DNA of 54,703 nucleotides, from assembly GCA_020851975.1 (NCBI GenBank), contig JADZBS010000032.1:1-54703 (forward strand), given 5' to 3'. The notes under the pieces were generated by a model. It had not been told where the DNA came from. It searched no databases and worked only from the letters and a program-made list of their open reading frames with translations. Numbering within the stretch: position 1 is the stretch's first letter; each line of letters starts with the position of its first letter. This document shows, piece after piece, positions 35,191 through 44,437 of the stretch. Source of the DNA: Gammaproteobacteria bacterium. GTDB lineage: Bacteria; Pseudomonadota; Gammaproteobacteria; Steroidobacterales; GCA-2729495. A program made the position numbers and the translations under genes.

Positions 35191-37149
35191 ATGATCCCGG
35201 AGTTCGGACAGCTCTGCCTCAGCCTGGCTTTCTGCCTCGCCGTGGCACAGGCCGTTCTTCCGCTCGCCGGGGCCCAGTGGAATCGCAGTGCCTGGATGGC
35301 CGTGGCGATCCCGGCGGCTGCCGGCCAGGCGGTCTTCGCGCTCGGTGCCTTCGGTGCGCTTGCCTGGTCATTCCTCGCCAACGACTTCACCGTGGCTTAC
35401 GTGGCGACGCACTCGAACCGGGCGCTGCCGGCCGTCTACCGGTTCGCCGCCGTGTGGGGCGGTCACGAAGGCTCGCTGCTGCTGTGGATCGTGCTGCTCG
35501 CCCTCTGGACGGCCGCTGTCGCGGCCCTCAGCGGTCGTGTGCCGCGCGAGTTCCGCTCGCGCGTCATCGGCGTCATCGGTTTCGTCAGCGCCGGTTTCAT
35601 CCTGTTCGTGCTGCTTACTTCCAATCCCTTCCTGCGACTCCTGCCGGCACCGATCGATGGCAATGACCTCAACCCGCTGCTGCAGGACCCGGCGATGGCC
35701 TTGCATCCGCCGCTGCTTTACACCGGGTACGTCGGTTTCTCGGTCGCCTTCGCCTTTGCCGTCGCCGCCATGCTCGCGGGACGCATCGACCAGCAGTGGG
35801 CCCGCTGGGCGCGGCCCTGGACCACGGCCGCCTGGGCGTTCCTCACGCTCGGCATCGCGCTCGGCAGCTGGTGGGCCTACTACGAGCTGGGCTGGGGTGG
35901 CTGGTGGTTCTGGGATCCGGTCGAGAACGCCTCATTCATGCCGTGGCTCGTCGGCACCGCGCTGATCCACTCGCTGGCCGTCACGGAGAAGCGCGGCCTG
36001 TTCAAGGGAACGACGCTGCTGCTGGCGATCGGGGCCTTTTCGCTGAGCCTGCTCGGCACCTTCCTGGTCCGCTCCGGGGTGCTGGTGTCCGTGCACGCGT
36101 TCGCATCCGATCCGGCGCGTGGCCTGTTCATCCTCGGCTACCTGGCGGTGGTCATCGGGGTGGCGCTGCTGCTGTACGCCTGGCGTGCTCCGCGACTCGA
36201 CCGCGACATCGGCTTCAAGGCCTTCTCGCGCGAGACCTTCCTGCTGGTCAACAACCTGCTGCTCAGCGTGGCGGCCGGTCTGATCCTGCTCGGCACGCTG
36301 TATCCGCTGGTGCTCGATGCCCTGGGCAGGGGCAAGATCTCGGTCGGGCCGCCGTACTTCGAAACGGTGTTCCTGATTCCGATGCTGCCACTCCTGTTTG
36401 CAGTCGGTGTCGGCATGCACACGGCCTGGCGCGCAGGCGACGGCAGTGCCGTGGCGCGCCGGCTGCGCTGGCCGGCACTTGCGGCACTGCTCGCCGGCAC
36501 TGTCGTGCCGTGGCTCGTCTACGGCAGTGGTACCGTGCTCACGGCCGTCGGTGTCGTGGCCGCCGCCTGGCTGGTGCTGGCATCGCTGCTCGACCCGCTC
36601 GCCCGTATCGCCGGCTCGGGCGCGCGCCTGACACGCGGCGCCCTCGGCATGCAGATGGCGCATCTCGGCCTCGGCCTGAGCGTCCTCGGCATCGTCATCA
36701 CCTCGAGCCACAGCATCGTCACGGACCAGCGGATCGCGCCGGGCGAAACCTTGCGGCTCGGCACGTACGAACTGACCTTCCGCGGCACGACCCACGTGGA
36801 AGGTCCGAACTACCTGGCCGAACGCGGTGAGATGGCGCTGACCCACGCTGGAGCGCCGGTCGCCGTGGTGTACCCGGAGAAGCGCACCTACCGGGGGCGC
36901 GAATCCACCATGACGGAGGCGGGGATCGATGCGCGCTGGCACCGGGACCTGTTCGTCGCGCTCGGCGAGGATCTCGGGGACGGAGCCTGGAGCGTACGCC
37001 TGCAGTACAAGCCGATGGTGCGGTTCATCTGGATCGGGGCGCTGGTGATGGCCTGCGGCGGCCTGCTGGCGATCTCGGACCGCCGCTACCGGGCCGCCGT
37101 GCGTCAAGCAGCCGGCGCGCAGGAAGCAGCCGGCACGCGGCCGGCCTGA
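35191..37149 (+). CDS. ccmF: Cytochrome c heme lyase subunit CcmF
   Basis: 652 residues with about 15 hydrophobic segments. The WWD heme motif is LGWGGWWFWDPVENASFMPW (about residues 233-252), and GGHEGSLLLWI and FFTLL-type conserved His positions are present. CcmF with CcmH/CcmI attaches heme to the CXXCH of apocytochromes. It follows ccmE by 10 bp; GAGG lies at -10. Confidence 0.96.
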   Translation: MIPEFGQLCLSLAFCLAVAQAVLPLAGAQWNRSAWMAVAIPAAAGQAVFALGAFGALAWSFLANDFTVAYVATHSNRALPAVYRFAAVWGGHEGSLLLWIVLLALWTAAVAALSGRVPREFRSRVIGVIGFVSAGFILFVLLTSNPFLRLLPAPIDGNDLNPLLQDPAMALHPPLLYTGYVGFSVAFAFAVAAMLAGRIDQQWARWARPWTTAAWAFLTLGIALGSWWAYYELGWGGWWFWDPVENASFMPWLVGTALIHSLAVTEKRGLFKGTTLLLAIGAFSLSLLGTFLVRSGVLVSVHAFASDPARGLFILGYLAVVIGVALLLYAWRAPRLDRDIGFKAFSRETFLLVNNLLLSVAAGLILLGTLYPLVLDALGRGKISVGPPYFETVFLIPMLPLLFAVGVGMHTAWRAGDGSAVARRLRWPALAALLAGTVVPWLVYGSGTVLTAVGVVAAAWLVLASLLDPLARIAGSGARLTRGALGMQMAHLGLGLSVLGIVITSSHSIVTDQRIAPGETLRLGTYELTFRGTTHVEGPNYLAERGEMALTHAGAPVAVVYPEKRTYRGRESTMTEAGIDARWHRDLFVALGEDLGDGAWSVRLQYKPMVRFIWIGALVMACGGLLAISDRRYRAAVRQAAGAQEAAGTRPA

Positions 37150-37179
37150 CGCAGCACCTGGTCTCCGGCGCCTGCACGC

Positions 37180-37716
37180 ATGCTGCGTTACCTCCTGCCA
37201 ATCGTCGTCCTGGTGGCACTCGTCGTGCTGCTGGCGAAAGGCCTGCAACGCGATCCGGGCTACGTGCCCTCGCCGCTGATCGGACGCGAGGCGCCGGCAT
37301 TCTCCCTGCCGCGCCTGGATGAGCCCTCACGGCTGCTGACGCAGGATGCCCTGCGCGGTGATGTGGCCCTGCTCAACGTCTGGGCGACCTGGTGCGCGGG
37401 TTGCCGCCAGGAACATCCTTTCCTGATGCAGATCGCATCGGAACGCACCATCCGCATCTTCGGCCTCAACTGGAAGGACGACCCCGTGCTCGCCGCCCGC
37501 TGGCTCGAACAGCTCGGCAACCCCTATGAGGCCGTCGGCGTGGACCAGGACGGACGCGCGGCCATCGACTGGGGTGTCTACGGCGCGCCGGAGACTTTCC
37601 TCGTCGATGCTGCCGGGCGCGTGCTCTACAAGCATATCGCTCCGCTCACCGCGGAGGTCTGGGCCCGTGAGTTCCTGCCCCGGATCGAGGCAAGCCGCGG
37701 GCGGAGCACGCCCTGA
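37180..37716 (+). CDS. ccmG: Thiol:disulfide interchange protein CcmG/DsbE
   Basis: 178 residues. A single N-terminal anchor (about 3-20) is followed by a thioredoxin fold with NVWATWCAGCRQEHPFL (CXXC = CAGC) and GVYGAPETFLVDAAGRVLYKH, where the cis-Pro loop GAPE is typical of CcmG. It keeps apocytochrome cysteines reduced. Its stop and the ccmH start share one base (TGATG). Confidence 0.95.
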   Translation: MLRYLLPIVVLVALVVLLAKGLQRDPGYVPSPLIGREAPAFSLPRLDEPSRLLTQDALRGDVALLNVWATWCAGCRQEHPFLMQIASERTIRIFGLNWKDDPVLAARWLEQLGNPYEAVGVDQDGRAAIDWGVYGAPETFLVDAAGRVLYKHIAPLTAEVWAREFLPRIEASRGRSTP

Positions 37717-38147
37717 TGCGTTCGAGACCGGGAATACTGCTGGTTTTTATTCTGCTGACAGTACAGGCACTTGCAGTCGATACCGAACCACCGTTCGAGG
37801 ACGCAGAGCGCGAGGCGCTCTACCAGCGCCTGACCGGTGAGGTTCGCTGTCTCGTGTGCCAGAACCAGACGGTGGCCGATTCGACGGCACCGCTCGCCGC
37901 CGACCTGAGGCGCGAGATTCGCCGCATGGTCGCCGAAGGACAAACCGAGGCACAGATCGAGGACTTCCTGCTCGAACGGTACGGCGATTTCGTCCTCTAC
38001 CGGCCACGCTTCCGCAGCAGCACCGCAGTCCTGTGGCTCGCTCCCGTGATGCTCCTCGCGGTCGGTGGTGTCGCGCTCGCCCGAGTGATCTACCGCCGCC
38101 GGAGGCTGCCCGCCGATGTCGATGCCGACGAGGATGGACCGCCGTGA
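37716..38147 (+). CDS. ccmH: Cytochrome c-type biogenesis protein CcmH (CcmL/CycL type)
   Basis: 143 residues. Signal peptide, then the redox motif VRCLVCQNQTVADS (LRCxxCQ in the family) at about residue 47, and a C-terminal membrane segment (about 104-123). This is the short form lacking the TPR part, which is the separate ccmI here. It overlaps ccmI by GTGA. Confidence 0.95.
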   Translation: MRSRPGILLVFILLTVQALAVDTEPPFEDAEREALYQRLTGEVRCLVCQNQTVADSTAPLAADLRREIRRMVAEGQTEAQIEDFLLERYGDFVLYRPRFRSSTAVLWLAPVMLLAVGGVALARVIYRRRRLPADVDADEDGPP

Positions 38148-39136
38148 GCATCGTGGGATTCCTGGCCGTCGCCATTGCCCTCACGCTGGTGGCCGTTGCC
38201 GTGGTCGTGCTCCCCATGGTCCGCGAACGCAGCAGCGCCGTGGCTGCCGTCGCGAGCGCGCTGGCCATACCGGCCGCGGCCTTGCTGCTCTATGCCGCCG
38301 CCAGCAACTTCCCGTGGGGCAGCGACGAGGCGATGGCGGTCGAAGGCCGCGAAGCCGCGGGCGACAGCGCCGAGATCATGGCGCTGAGGCAGGCCGTGGC
38401 GGCAACGCCGGGAATGGCCGAGCCATGGGTGAAACTGGGCGATGGCCTGCTGGCAGAAGAACGTTTCGCAGAGGCGGCCGAAGCATTCCGGCACGCGCTG
38501 GCGCTTCGCGATGACGACGACACGCTGCGGCTCGCGCTGGCCGAGGCGATCATCCTCGCCGATCGCACGTCGATCCCAGAGGAGGCGAGCCAGCTGCTCG
38601 ACGATATCCTGCAGCGCGAGCCAGGCGATCCGAAGGCGTTGTGGTACGGTGCCATGGCTGCGTTCGCACGGGGCGAAGCGACGACGGCCCGTGAGCGCTG
38701 GTCACGGCTGCTGGAACTCTCGCCGCCGCCCGAGGTGCGTACCATCATCGAACGACAACTGGCGGCTCTGGCCGAACGGGCCCCGACAGATGCACCAGCC
38801 GTGATCCCGGTGCATATCCGCATCGACCCCAGCCTCGCCGGCAGGGTACCGGCCGGTGCGGTGCTGTTTCTCATTGCGCGGAATCCGGGAGGCGCCGGAC
38901 CACCCCTGGCCGTGGTGCGGCGCGACGCCCCGACGCTGCCACTCGACATCGACATCACGGACCGTGACCGCATGGGGCCGGGCGGCAGGCTCGACGGGCA
39001 CAAGGCACTGCGGGTCACGGCGCGTCTCGATCGGGACGGCAATGCGGCTGCCACGACCGGTGACGTGTTCGGCGAAGCCACCTGGCAGCCGGCAGCCGGA
39101 CGGCTCGAGATCCTGATCGACCAGGTCACGCCCTGA
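38144..39136 (+). CDS. ccmI: Cytochrome c maturation protein CcmI (TPR)
   Basis: 330 residues from GTG at 38144. Two N-terminal membrane segments (about 3-24 and 32-52), then TPR repeats (PWVKLGDGLLAEERFAEAAE, PKALWYGAMAAFARGEATTA), then a C-terminal beta domain (VPAGAVLFLIARNPGG, DGHKALRVTARLDRDG). CcmI holds apocytochrome for heme attachment. It closes a complete ccmABCDEFGHI operon. Confidence 0.92.
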   Translation: MSIVGFLAVAIALTLVAVAVVVLPMVRERSSAVAAVASALAIPAAALLLYAAASNFPWGSDEAMAVEGREAAGDSAEIMALRQAVAATPGMAEPWVKLGDGLLAEERFAEAAEAFRHALALRDDDDTLRLALAEAIILADRTSIPEEASQLLDDILQREPGDPKALWYGAMAAFARGEATTARERWSRLLELSPPPEVRTIIERQLAALAERAPTDAPAVIPVHIRIDPSLAGRVPAGAVLFLIARNPGGAGPPLAVVRRDAPTLPLDIDITDRDRMGPGGRLDGHKALRVTARLDRDGNAAATTGDVFGEATWQPAAGRLEILIDQVTP

Positions 39137-39205
39137 GCCGCGCCCACGACACGGCGCAACGCACACGACCACGATCCAGCGACTCACGCACCAGGACACG
39201 CATCC

Positions 39206-40867
39206 ATGACCGACAGCAGGCGCCCGATCAACCGCCATGGCCACGACCTCATCCGCGATCCGCTGCTCAACAAGGGGGCGGCGTTTTCGCCGGAGGAGCG
39301 GCGGGCCTTCGGGCTGGAGGGCCTGCTGCCCTGGCGAACCATCGGCATCGAGGCGCAGCGGCAGCGCATCCTCGCCAACCTCGACACCATCGCCGACCCC
39401 CTGCAGAAATACGTCTCGCTCGCGGCCCTGCAGGACCGCAACGAGCACCTGTTCTTCGATGTCCTGATGCACCGGCTGGAGGAACTGCTGCCGGTGGTCT
39501 ACACGCCGACCGTCGGCCTGGCCACGCAGCGTTTCAGTCATGTCTTCCAGCGCGGCCGCGGCGTGTGGATCACGCCCGACATGCGGGGCAGGGTGGGCGC
39601 GGTCCTGCGTCAGGCTGCAGGCGGGCGCCGTGTTCGCCTCATCGTTGCCACCGACAACGAATCGATCCTCGGTATCGGCGACCAGGGTGCAGGCGGCATG
39701 GCCATCTCGATCGGCAAGCTGGCGCTCTACACGGCAGCTGCCGGCATCGACCCGGCCGAGGTACTGCCGGTCAGCCTCGATGTCGGCACCGACAACGCCG
39801 AGCTGGTGGCCGATCCGTTGTACATCGGCTGGCCGGAGCGGCGCCTGCGCGGCGAGCCCTACCAGGCGCTGCTCGACGAGTTCGTCACCGCCGTCGCCAG
39901 CGTCTTTCCGGGTGCCCTGGTGCCGTGGGAGGACTTCCGCAAGGACAATGCGCTGCGCATCCTCGACCGCTACCGCGAGCGCCTGCCGTCCTTCAACGAC
40001 GACATCCAGGGGACCGGCGCGGTGGCACTGGCCGGCATGATCAGTGCCGGGCGGGTCACCGGGCGGCGGCTCGCCGCCGAGCGCGTGGTGATCCTGGGCG
40101 GTGGTGCTGCAGGCCTCGGCATCACCCGTCAGATCCGCGCCGGCATGCTGGCCGATGCCGGCGGCACGGCGACGACGCCCATCGCAGTCCTGGACAGCAA
40201 GGGGTTGATCGTCGACGACGGCGCGATGGACGACTACAAGCGTGAACTCGCCTGGACCGCCGCCGATGCTGCGGCACTGGACCTGGGCACCGGCCGGCGC
40301 ACGCTCGCCGACGTGGTCCGCGCTTTCGAACCCACCGTGCTGATCGGCACGTCCGGGCAGCCCGGGGCGTTCTCGCGCGCGGTCGTGACTGCCATGGCCG
40401 AGCGCGTCGAGCGGCCGGTGATCCTGCCGCTGTCGAACCCCACCGCGAACTGCGAAGCGACACCGGCGGACCTGATCGAGTGGACCGCAGGGCGTGCGCT
40501 CGTCGCCACGGGCAGTCCGTTCCCGGACCTCGTTGCCGGCGGCGTTCGCCGCCGGGTCGGACAGGGGAACAATGCCTTCATCTTTCCCGGCGTGGGCCTG
40601 GCGGCCCTGGCCGGCAACCTGCGCCGGGTGGACGACCTCGACTTCCTGGCCGCGGCACGGGCGCTCGCGGCGAGCGTGACGGCAGGCCAGCTCGCCAGCG
40701 GGCTTCTGTATCCCGGGATCGACCAGCTGCGCACCGTGGCGCAGGCGGTCGCTGTGGCCGTCCTGCGGCAGCGGCTCGGCGAGACAGGCCCCGGCGGCTT
40801 GTCGGTCGACACCTGCATCGCGCAGACCCGGTGGTCACCGGTCTATCCGGCGTACGAGCTAGGCTGA
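39206..40867 (+). CDS. maeA: NAD-dependent malic enzyme
   Basis: 553 residues, the length of the large NAD-type malic enzyme (SfcA/MaeA), which turns malate into pyruvate, CO2 and NADH. The N-terminus LIRDPLLNKGAAFSPEER, VVYTPTVGLATQRFS (catalytic Tyr region), GVWITPDMRG, the metal site PWEDFRKDNALRIL and the nucleotide loop ILGGGAAGLG are all present, with LSNPTANCEATP later. It lies 69 bp after the ccm operon, perhaps with its own promoter. An AT-rich site follows it. Confidence 0.95.
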   Translation: MTDSRRPINRHGHDLIRDPLLNKGAAFSPEERRAFGLEGLLPWRTIGIEAQRQRILANLDTIADPLQKYVSLAALQDRNEHLFFDVLMHRLEELLPVVYTPTVGLATQRFSHVFQRGRGVWITPDMRGRVGAVLRQAAGGRRVRLIVATDNESILGIGDQGAGGMAISIGKLALYTAAAGIDPAEVLPVSLDVGTDNAELVADPLYIGWPERRLRGEPYQALLDEFVTAVASVFPGALVPWEDFRKDNALRILDRYRERLPSFNDDIQGTGAVALAGMISAGRVTGRRLAAERVVILGGGAAGLGITRQIRAGMLADAGGTATTPIAVLDSKGLIVDDGAMDDYKRELAWTAADAAALDLGTGRRTLADVVRAFEPTVLIGTSGQPGAFSRAVVTAMAERVERPVILPLSNPTANCEATPADLIEWTAGRALVATGSPFPDLVAGGVRRRVGQGNNAFIFPGVGLAALAGNLRRVDDLDFLAAARALAASVTAGQLASGLLYPGIDQLRTVAQAVAVAVLRQRLGETGPGGLSVDTCIAQTRWSPVYPAYELG

Positions 40868-40919
40868 GATCTGGCGTCCGGGTCAGGGCGGTCGTCACTC
40901 AACGGTTCATGTGATTTAC

Positions 40920-40935
40920 CATAATATACATTATG
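40920..40935. promoter_or_regulatory. AT-rich inverted repeat CATAAT-ATAC-ATTATG
   Basis: The 6-bp arms are exact and the match extends outward through TAC...GTA with one extra base. It lies in the 128-bp gap between convergent maeA and the glpQ-like gene, in an AT-rich island of about 45 bp. No T tract follows, so it looks more like a protein-binding site or a weak hairpin than a terminator. Confidence 0.35.
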
Positions 40936-40995
40936 CGTATTTCAGCCAGCCACGATTGACCGCTCCCCGGACGATCAGGGTTTGGTCACTTTCCC

Positions 40996-41934
40996 TCACC
41001 CGGGAAACCGTCGCCTCACCCAGGCGACCACCAGATCGGGAAAGTCCGTGAAGACACCGTCGGCGCCCAGGCGATGCACGACGTGATCCAGCAGTTCATC
41101 GACATCCTGGTAACCAGCCGGCAGATCATCGCGGCGCACCGTGTACGGGTGCACGACGAGTCCGGCCGCGTGCGCATCGCCAATCAGGCTCACGGGTGGT
41201 TCGTCGGCCGACTGCCCGGTCCCCAGCAGGCGCAGCGACGGGCCGATTCCCTGCGCGTAGCCGGCGATCTGCGCCAGGCAGGTCGCGGACGGCACGCCAC
41301 CGGCGACATCCAGCAACTGGACCCTTGGGAAGCGGCACTGGTGCTGGCCGGCCAGCCGTTGCAGCTCGCCGGCATCGAAGCACTGCAGGTAGACCGGGCG
41401 CTGCGGTGCGCCCCAGCCGCCGGCCTCCAGCGCGGCGACGACGCCCGCTGCCAGATCGATACCATGACGCCGGTGCCAGTCGGGTTCCTTGATTTCCGGA
41501 TAGACCCCGAGCGGGCGGCCGAGCGCACGTGCCAGGCCATCGATGAAGGCGAGTTCCTCGTTCAGTGTCGGGATCTGGAAACGTCCGGCGCCGTCGGGAA
41601 AACGCCCGGCGTAGCGTGGTCCGGTTCCATCCGGCCGCCGCCGTTCACCGACCGACAGGGTGCGGATCTCCGCCAGCGTGAAGTCGATGCAGTAGTAATG
41701 CCCATCGGTACGGGCGCGGCCCGGAAACACCGTGGCGACATCGGTCATGGCATCGAGCGTGAGGTCGTGAAAGACGATCAGCTCGCCGTCACGTGTGGCC
41801 ACCACGTCCTGCTCGAGAAAGTCGGCGCCCATGCCGGCGGCGAGCGCCTTGGCGACCAGCGTATGCTCGGGCAGGTAACCACTCGCGCCGCGATGCGCGA
41901 TGACGACGGGGCGGCTCGACCTGGCAGGTCTCAT
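40996..41934 (-). CDS. glpQ: Glycerophosphodiester phosphodiesterase, GlpQ-like
   Basis: 312 residues from ATG at 41934 (GTG at 41943 possible). The GDPD motifs are VVIAHRGASGYLPEHTLVA and EQDVVATRDGELIVFHD, with the metal ligand Glu in YPEIKEPDWH. It splits glycerophosphodiesters to glycerol 3-phosphate and alcohol. GlpQ is normally periplasmic, but no signal peptide is seen here: the start MRPARSSRPVV is basic and lacks a hydrophobic core, so a cytoplasmic enzyme is likelier. Confidence 0.88.
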   Translation of the reverse strand: MRPARSSRPVVIAHRGASGYLPEHTLVAKALAAGMGADFLEQDVVATRDGELIVFHDLTLDAMTDVATVFPGRARTDGHYYCIDFTLAEIRTLSVGERRRPDGTGPRYAGRFPDGAGRFQIPTLNEELAFIDGLARALGRPLGVYPEIKEPDWHRRHGIDLAAGVVAALEAGGWGAPQRPVYLQCFDAGELQRLAGQHQCRFPRVQLLDVAGGVPSATCLAQIAGYAQGIGPSLRLLGTGQSADEPPVSLIGDAHAAGLVVHPYTVRRDDLPAGYQDVDELLDHVVHRLGADGVFTDFPDLVVAWVRRRFPG

Positions 41935-41951
41935 GCCGCGCACTGCCCCGC

Positions 41952-42983
41952 TCAGGCTTCTCCGGCCACGCCGAGCCGCTGCTGCATGATGGGGCTGGTC
42001 GTCGTGTACTGCAGGTGGACCTTGCGGCCTGGCTCGATCAGCGCCTTGGCCGCGAAGGCCGCCAGGGCTGCCTCGTGGAAGCCGCTCAGGATGAGCTTCT
42101 TCTTGCCCGGGTAATCACAGATGTCACCGATCGCGAATACGCCCGGGATGTTGCTCTGGAAGGTCGCCGTGTCGACCTTGACGGCCTTGCGTTCCATTTC
42201 GAGGCCCCATTCCAGGATGGGACCGAGCTTCGGCGACATGCCGAAGAAAGCGAACAGGTGGTTTGCCGGCAGCGTGTGGACGGTGCCATCGTCCTGGCGG
42301 ACCTCGATCTCGAAGAGCTTCGTGCCGTCGGCCCGATAGTTCACGGCATTGCCGAACTCGATCAGGCGGGCACGGCCGTCGGCCACCAGCTGGCGGTAGG
42401 CGGCGAGCGATGCCGGTGCGGCACGAAACTGGTCGGAGCGGTGCACCAGCGTCAGGCTGCGCGCGCCAGGCGCGAGCGCGAGCGCCCAGTCGAGGGCACT
42501 GTCGCCGCCGCCGAGAATAACCAGGTCCTGGCCGGCGAAACGTTCCGGTTCGCGCACGCGGTAGTGGACGACGATCTCCTCGAGCGCTTCCAGGCCCGGC
42601 AGCTTGAGTTTGCGCGGCTGGAACGAGCCCACGCCGGCGGCCAGGAAAACGGTCTTCGCCAGGAATTCGCTGCCGCGCGAGGTGCGGACCAGGAAACGCC
42701 CGCTCTCCCCCTTCAGTTCCGTCACTTCCTCACCGAGGTGCATCCCGGGCTTGAACGGGGCGATCTGCTGCATCAGGGCGTCGATCAGTCCCTGGCCCGT
42801 GCACACCGGGACCGCCGGAATGTCGTAGATCGGCTTGTCGGGGTACAGCCAGGTGCACTGCCCGCCCACGGCCGGCAGCGAGTCGACGATGTCCGCCTTG
42901 ATGCCGAGCAGGCCGAGTTCGAACACCTGGAACAGGCCGCAGGGGCCCGCCCCAATGATCAGTGCATCAGTTTCGGTCGTCAT
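41952..42983 (-). CDS. Thioredoxin reductase-like ferredoxin/flavodoxin-NADP reductase
   Basis: 343 residues. FAD-binding [12 protein letters not shown] near the start, [23 protein letters not shown] (the segment [18 protein letters not shown] is typical of TrxR-like FNR), the NADP loop [17 protein letters not shown], and [20 protein letters not shown]. It has no redox CxxC between the FAD and NADP domains, which separates it from thioredoxin reductase. It likely passes electrons from NADPH to ferredoxin or flavodoxin. A TTGTTG-N17-TATATT promoter lies upstream. Confidence 0.9.
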   Translation of the reverse strand: MTTETDALIIGAGPCGLFQVFELGLLGIKADIVDSLPAVGGQCTWLYPDKPIYDIPAVPVCTGQGLIDALMQQIAPFKPGMHLGEEVTELKGESGRFLVRTSRGSEFLAKTVFLAAGVGSFQPRKLKLPGLEALEEIVVHYRVREPERFAGQDLVILGGGDSALDWALALAPGARSLTLVHRSDQFRAAPASLAAYRQLVADGRARLIEFGNAVNYRADGTKLFEIEVRQDDGTVHTLPANHLFAFFGMSPKLGPILEWGLEMERKAVKVDTATFQSNIPGVFAIGDICDYPGKKKLILSGFHEAALAAFAAKALIEPGRKVHLQYTTTSPIMQQRLGVAGEA

Positions 42984-43026
42984 GAAGGATGGAATCCGTC
43001 GGGGCCGGCAGCGCGTCCGGGCGCCG

Positions 43027-43040
43027 GCGCCGGCCGGCGC
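43027..43040. repeat. 14-bp GC palindrome in the leader of the flavoprotein gene
   Basis: GCGCCGGCCGGCGC is a perfect palindrome inside a longer run of GCGCCGG units between 43010 and 43052. In the RNA leader it could form stable structure before the start codon. It may be only a by-product of high GC. Confidence 0.35.
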
Positions 43041-43061
43041 GGCGCCCCGCGAAAGGCGGCG

Positions 43062-43090
43062 AATATACTGCACGGCCCCGCGCCCAACAA
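43062..43090 (-). promoter_or_regulatory. Sigma70-like promoter of the flavoprotein gene (TTGTTG-N17-TATATT)
   Basis: On the minus strand TTGTTG (43090-43085) and TATATT (43067-43062) are separated by 17 bp. Transcription would start near 43055, giving a leader of about 72 nt that contains the GC palindrome. Confidence 0.5.
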
Positions 43091-43126
43091 GCGCGGCGCA
43101 TTGTCGCAAGGGCGCGGCTACGGGGC

Positions 43127-43582
43127 TCAGTCGAGCTTGAACTCGATCACTTCCCACTGGCCGGAGCTGTCGTTGCGCGCCAGCCGCTTGATGGCCTCGG
43201 AGATCGTCCGGTTGTTCCAGTCGACGATGTCGTCGGCCTTGTCGAGCAGGGACTTCTTGATGGCCACGGTGTCGCCGAACGACTTCACGGCCAGCACCGG
43301 CTTCTTCAGGCCCTTGGCCGCATCGACCTGGAAGGTGACCAGCACCGGGTTGGTGGCGAACAAGGTCACCGGCAGGATGACGATCTCGGCGAGCTGGATC
43401 TGCCGCCGCAACTCCTCCTGGAGTGCCTCGCTCGTGCCGCTGGCCGGTCGCGAAGCCGGATTGCTGCAATTGTGGTAGTAGAAGTTCGGGCGGCTCTCCA
43501 GGTACTCGAACACCCGCAGGTAGTCGGGATGCTCGCTGAAGGTGTGCACCACGAACACCCGGATTGGATTCGCTTCCGACAT
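43127..43582 (-). CDS. TIR-like (MTH538/ThsB-like) domain protein
   Basis: 151 residues from ATG at 43582, with AGGGGAG seven bases upstream. The whole protein is one flavodoxin-like TIR fold of the MTH538 type: [22 protein letters not shown], then [10 protein letters not shown], then [20 protein letters not shown], then [20 protein letters not shown]. ThsB of Thoeris defence belongs to this broad group. At the place of the catalytic Glu of NADase TIRs (WxxxE) I read Gln85 (LVTFQVDAA), so classical NADase activity is doubtful. No membrane segment. It faces away from the EEP gene. Confidence 0.75.
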   Translation of the reverse strand: MSEANPIRVFVVHTFSEHPDYLRVFEYLESRPNFYYHNCSNPASRPASGTSEALQEELRRQIQLAEIVILPVTLFATNPVLVTFQVDAAKGLKKPVLAVKSFGDTVAIKKSLLDKADDIVDWNNRTISEAIKRLARNDSSGQWEVIEFKLD

Positions 43583-43696
43583 CGGTCCACTCCCCTGCGG
43601 CGCATGGTGCCGCAGCACGCTGTCGTGGACCCGGTCACGGTTCTCCGGCCACGAATGTTCCAACAATCGTCGACCACGAATTACACTGTCAAGGAC

Positions 43697-44437
43697 ATGC
43701 GTCTCCTCGTCTACAACATCCGCTACGCCGTCGGCGCAGGGGCACCCTCACACGTGCCGGTTCCCGGTGCCGGGTACCTGTTCGGCAATCCGGGCAATCT
43801 GGACAACATCATCGGTTTCCTCAAGGCGGAGGATCCCGACGTCGTCGGCCTGATCGAGGTGGACATCGGCTCCGTGCGCAGCGGCCGGGTCAACCAGGCC
43901 GAAGCCATCGCCGCGGCGCTCGGCCACTACTCCTCCTACGAGTGCAAGTACGGCGAGGAATCGGTCAACCAGTACCTGCCGATCCTGCGCAAGCAGGCCA
44001 ACGCCTTCCTCGCCGGGCCGGGCGTCACCGGCGAGCGTTTCCACTATTTCGATACCGGCATCAAGCGGCTGATCATCGAGCTGGAACTGGACCAGGTGTC
44101 GATCTTCCTGGTGCATCTGTCGTTGAAGTACCGCCACCGGCATTTCCAGCTGCGCCACCTGTACGAACTGGTCAAGGGTTCCCGCAAGCCCGTCATCGTG
44201 GCGGGTGATTTCAACACCTTCTGGGGCGAGAACGAGATCTTCCTTTTCAAGGAAGCGCTTGGCCTGCGCAGCGCCAACATCGGGAGCCTGCCGTCCTACC
44301 CGAGCCGCACGCCGCGCATGGAGCTCGATTTCATCCTCTATGGGCCCGGCATCGAGGTCACCGACTTCCGCGTGCCGCGCGTGACGTACTCGGATCACCT
44401 GCCGCTGATCTGCGACTTCGAGGTGAACGGATCATGA
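43697..44437 (+). CDS. Endonuclease/exonuclease/phosphatase (EEP) family protein
   Basis: 246 residues. The catalytic set is complete: Asn7 (VYNIR), Glu54 (GLIEVD), His140 in LVHLSLKYRH, Asp171 and Asn173 (AGDFNTFWG), Asp211 (ELDFILY), and Asp233-His234 (YSDHLPL). The family includes sphingomyelinases, inositol phosphatases and nucleases; substrate cannot be assigned. No signal peptide, so it is cytoplasmic. AAGGA lies too close to the ATG to be a good ribosome site. It ends in a 4-nt overlap with the FadJ-like gene. Confidence 0.85.
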   Translation: MRLLVYNIRYAVGAGAPSHVPVPGAGYLFGNPGNLDNIIGFLKAEDPDVVGLIEVDIGSVRSGRVNQAEAIAAALGHYSSYECKYGEESVNQYLPILRKQANAFLAGPGVTGERFHYFDTGIKRLIIELELDQVSIFLVHLSLKYRHRHFQLRHLYELVKGSRKPVIVAGDFNTFWGENEIFLFKEALGLRSANIGSLPSYPSRTPRMELDFILYGPGIEVTDFRVPRVTYSDHLPLICDFEVNGS

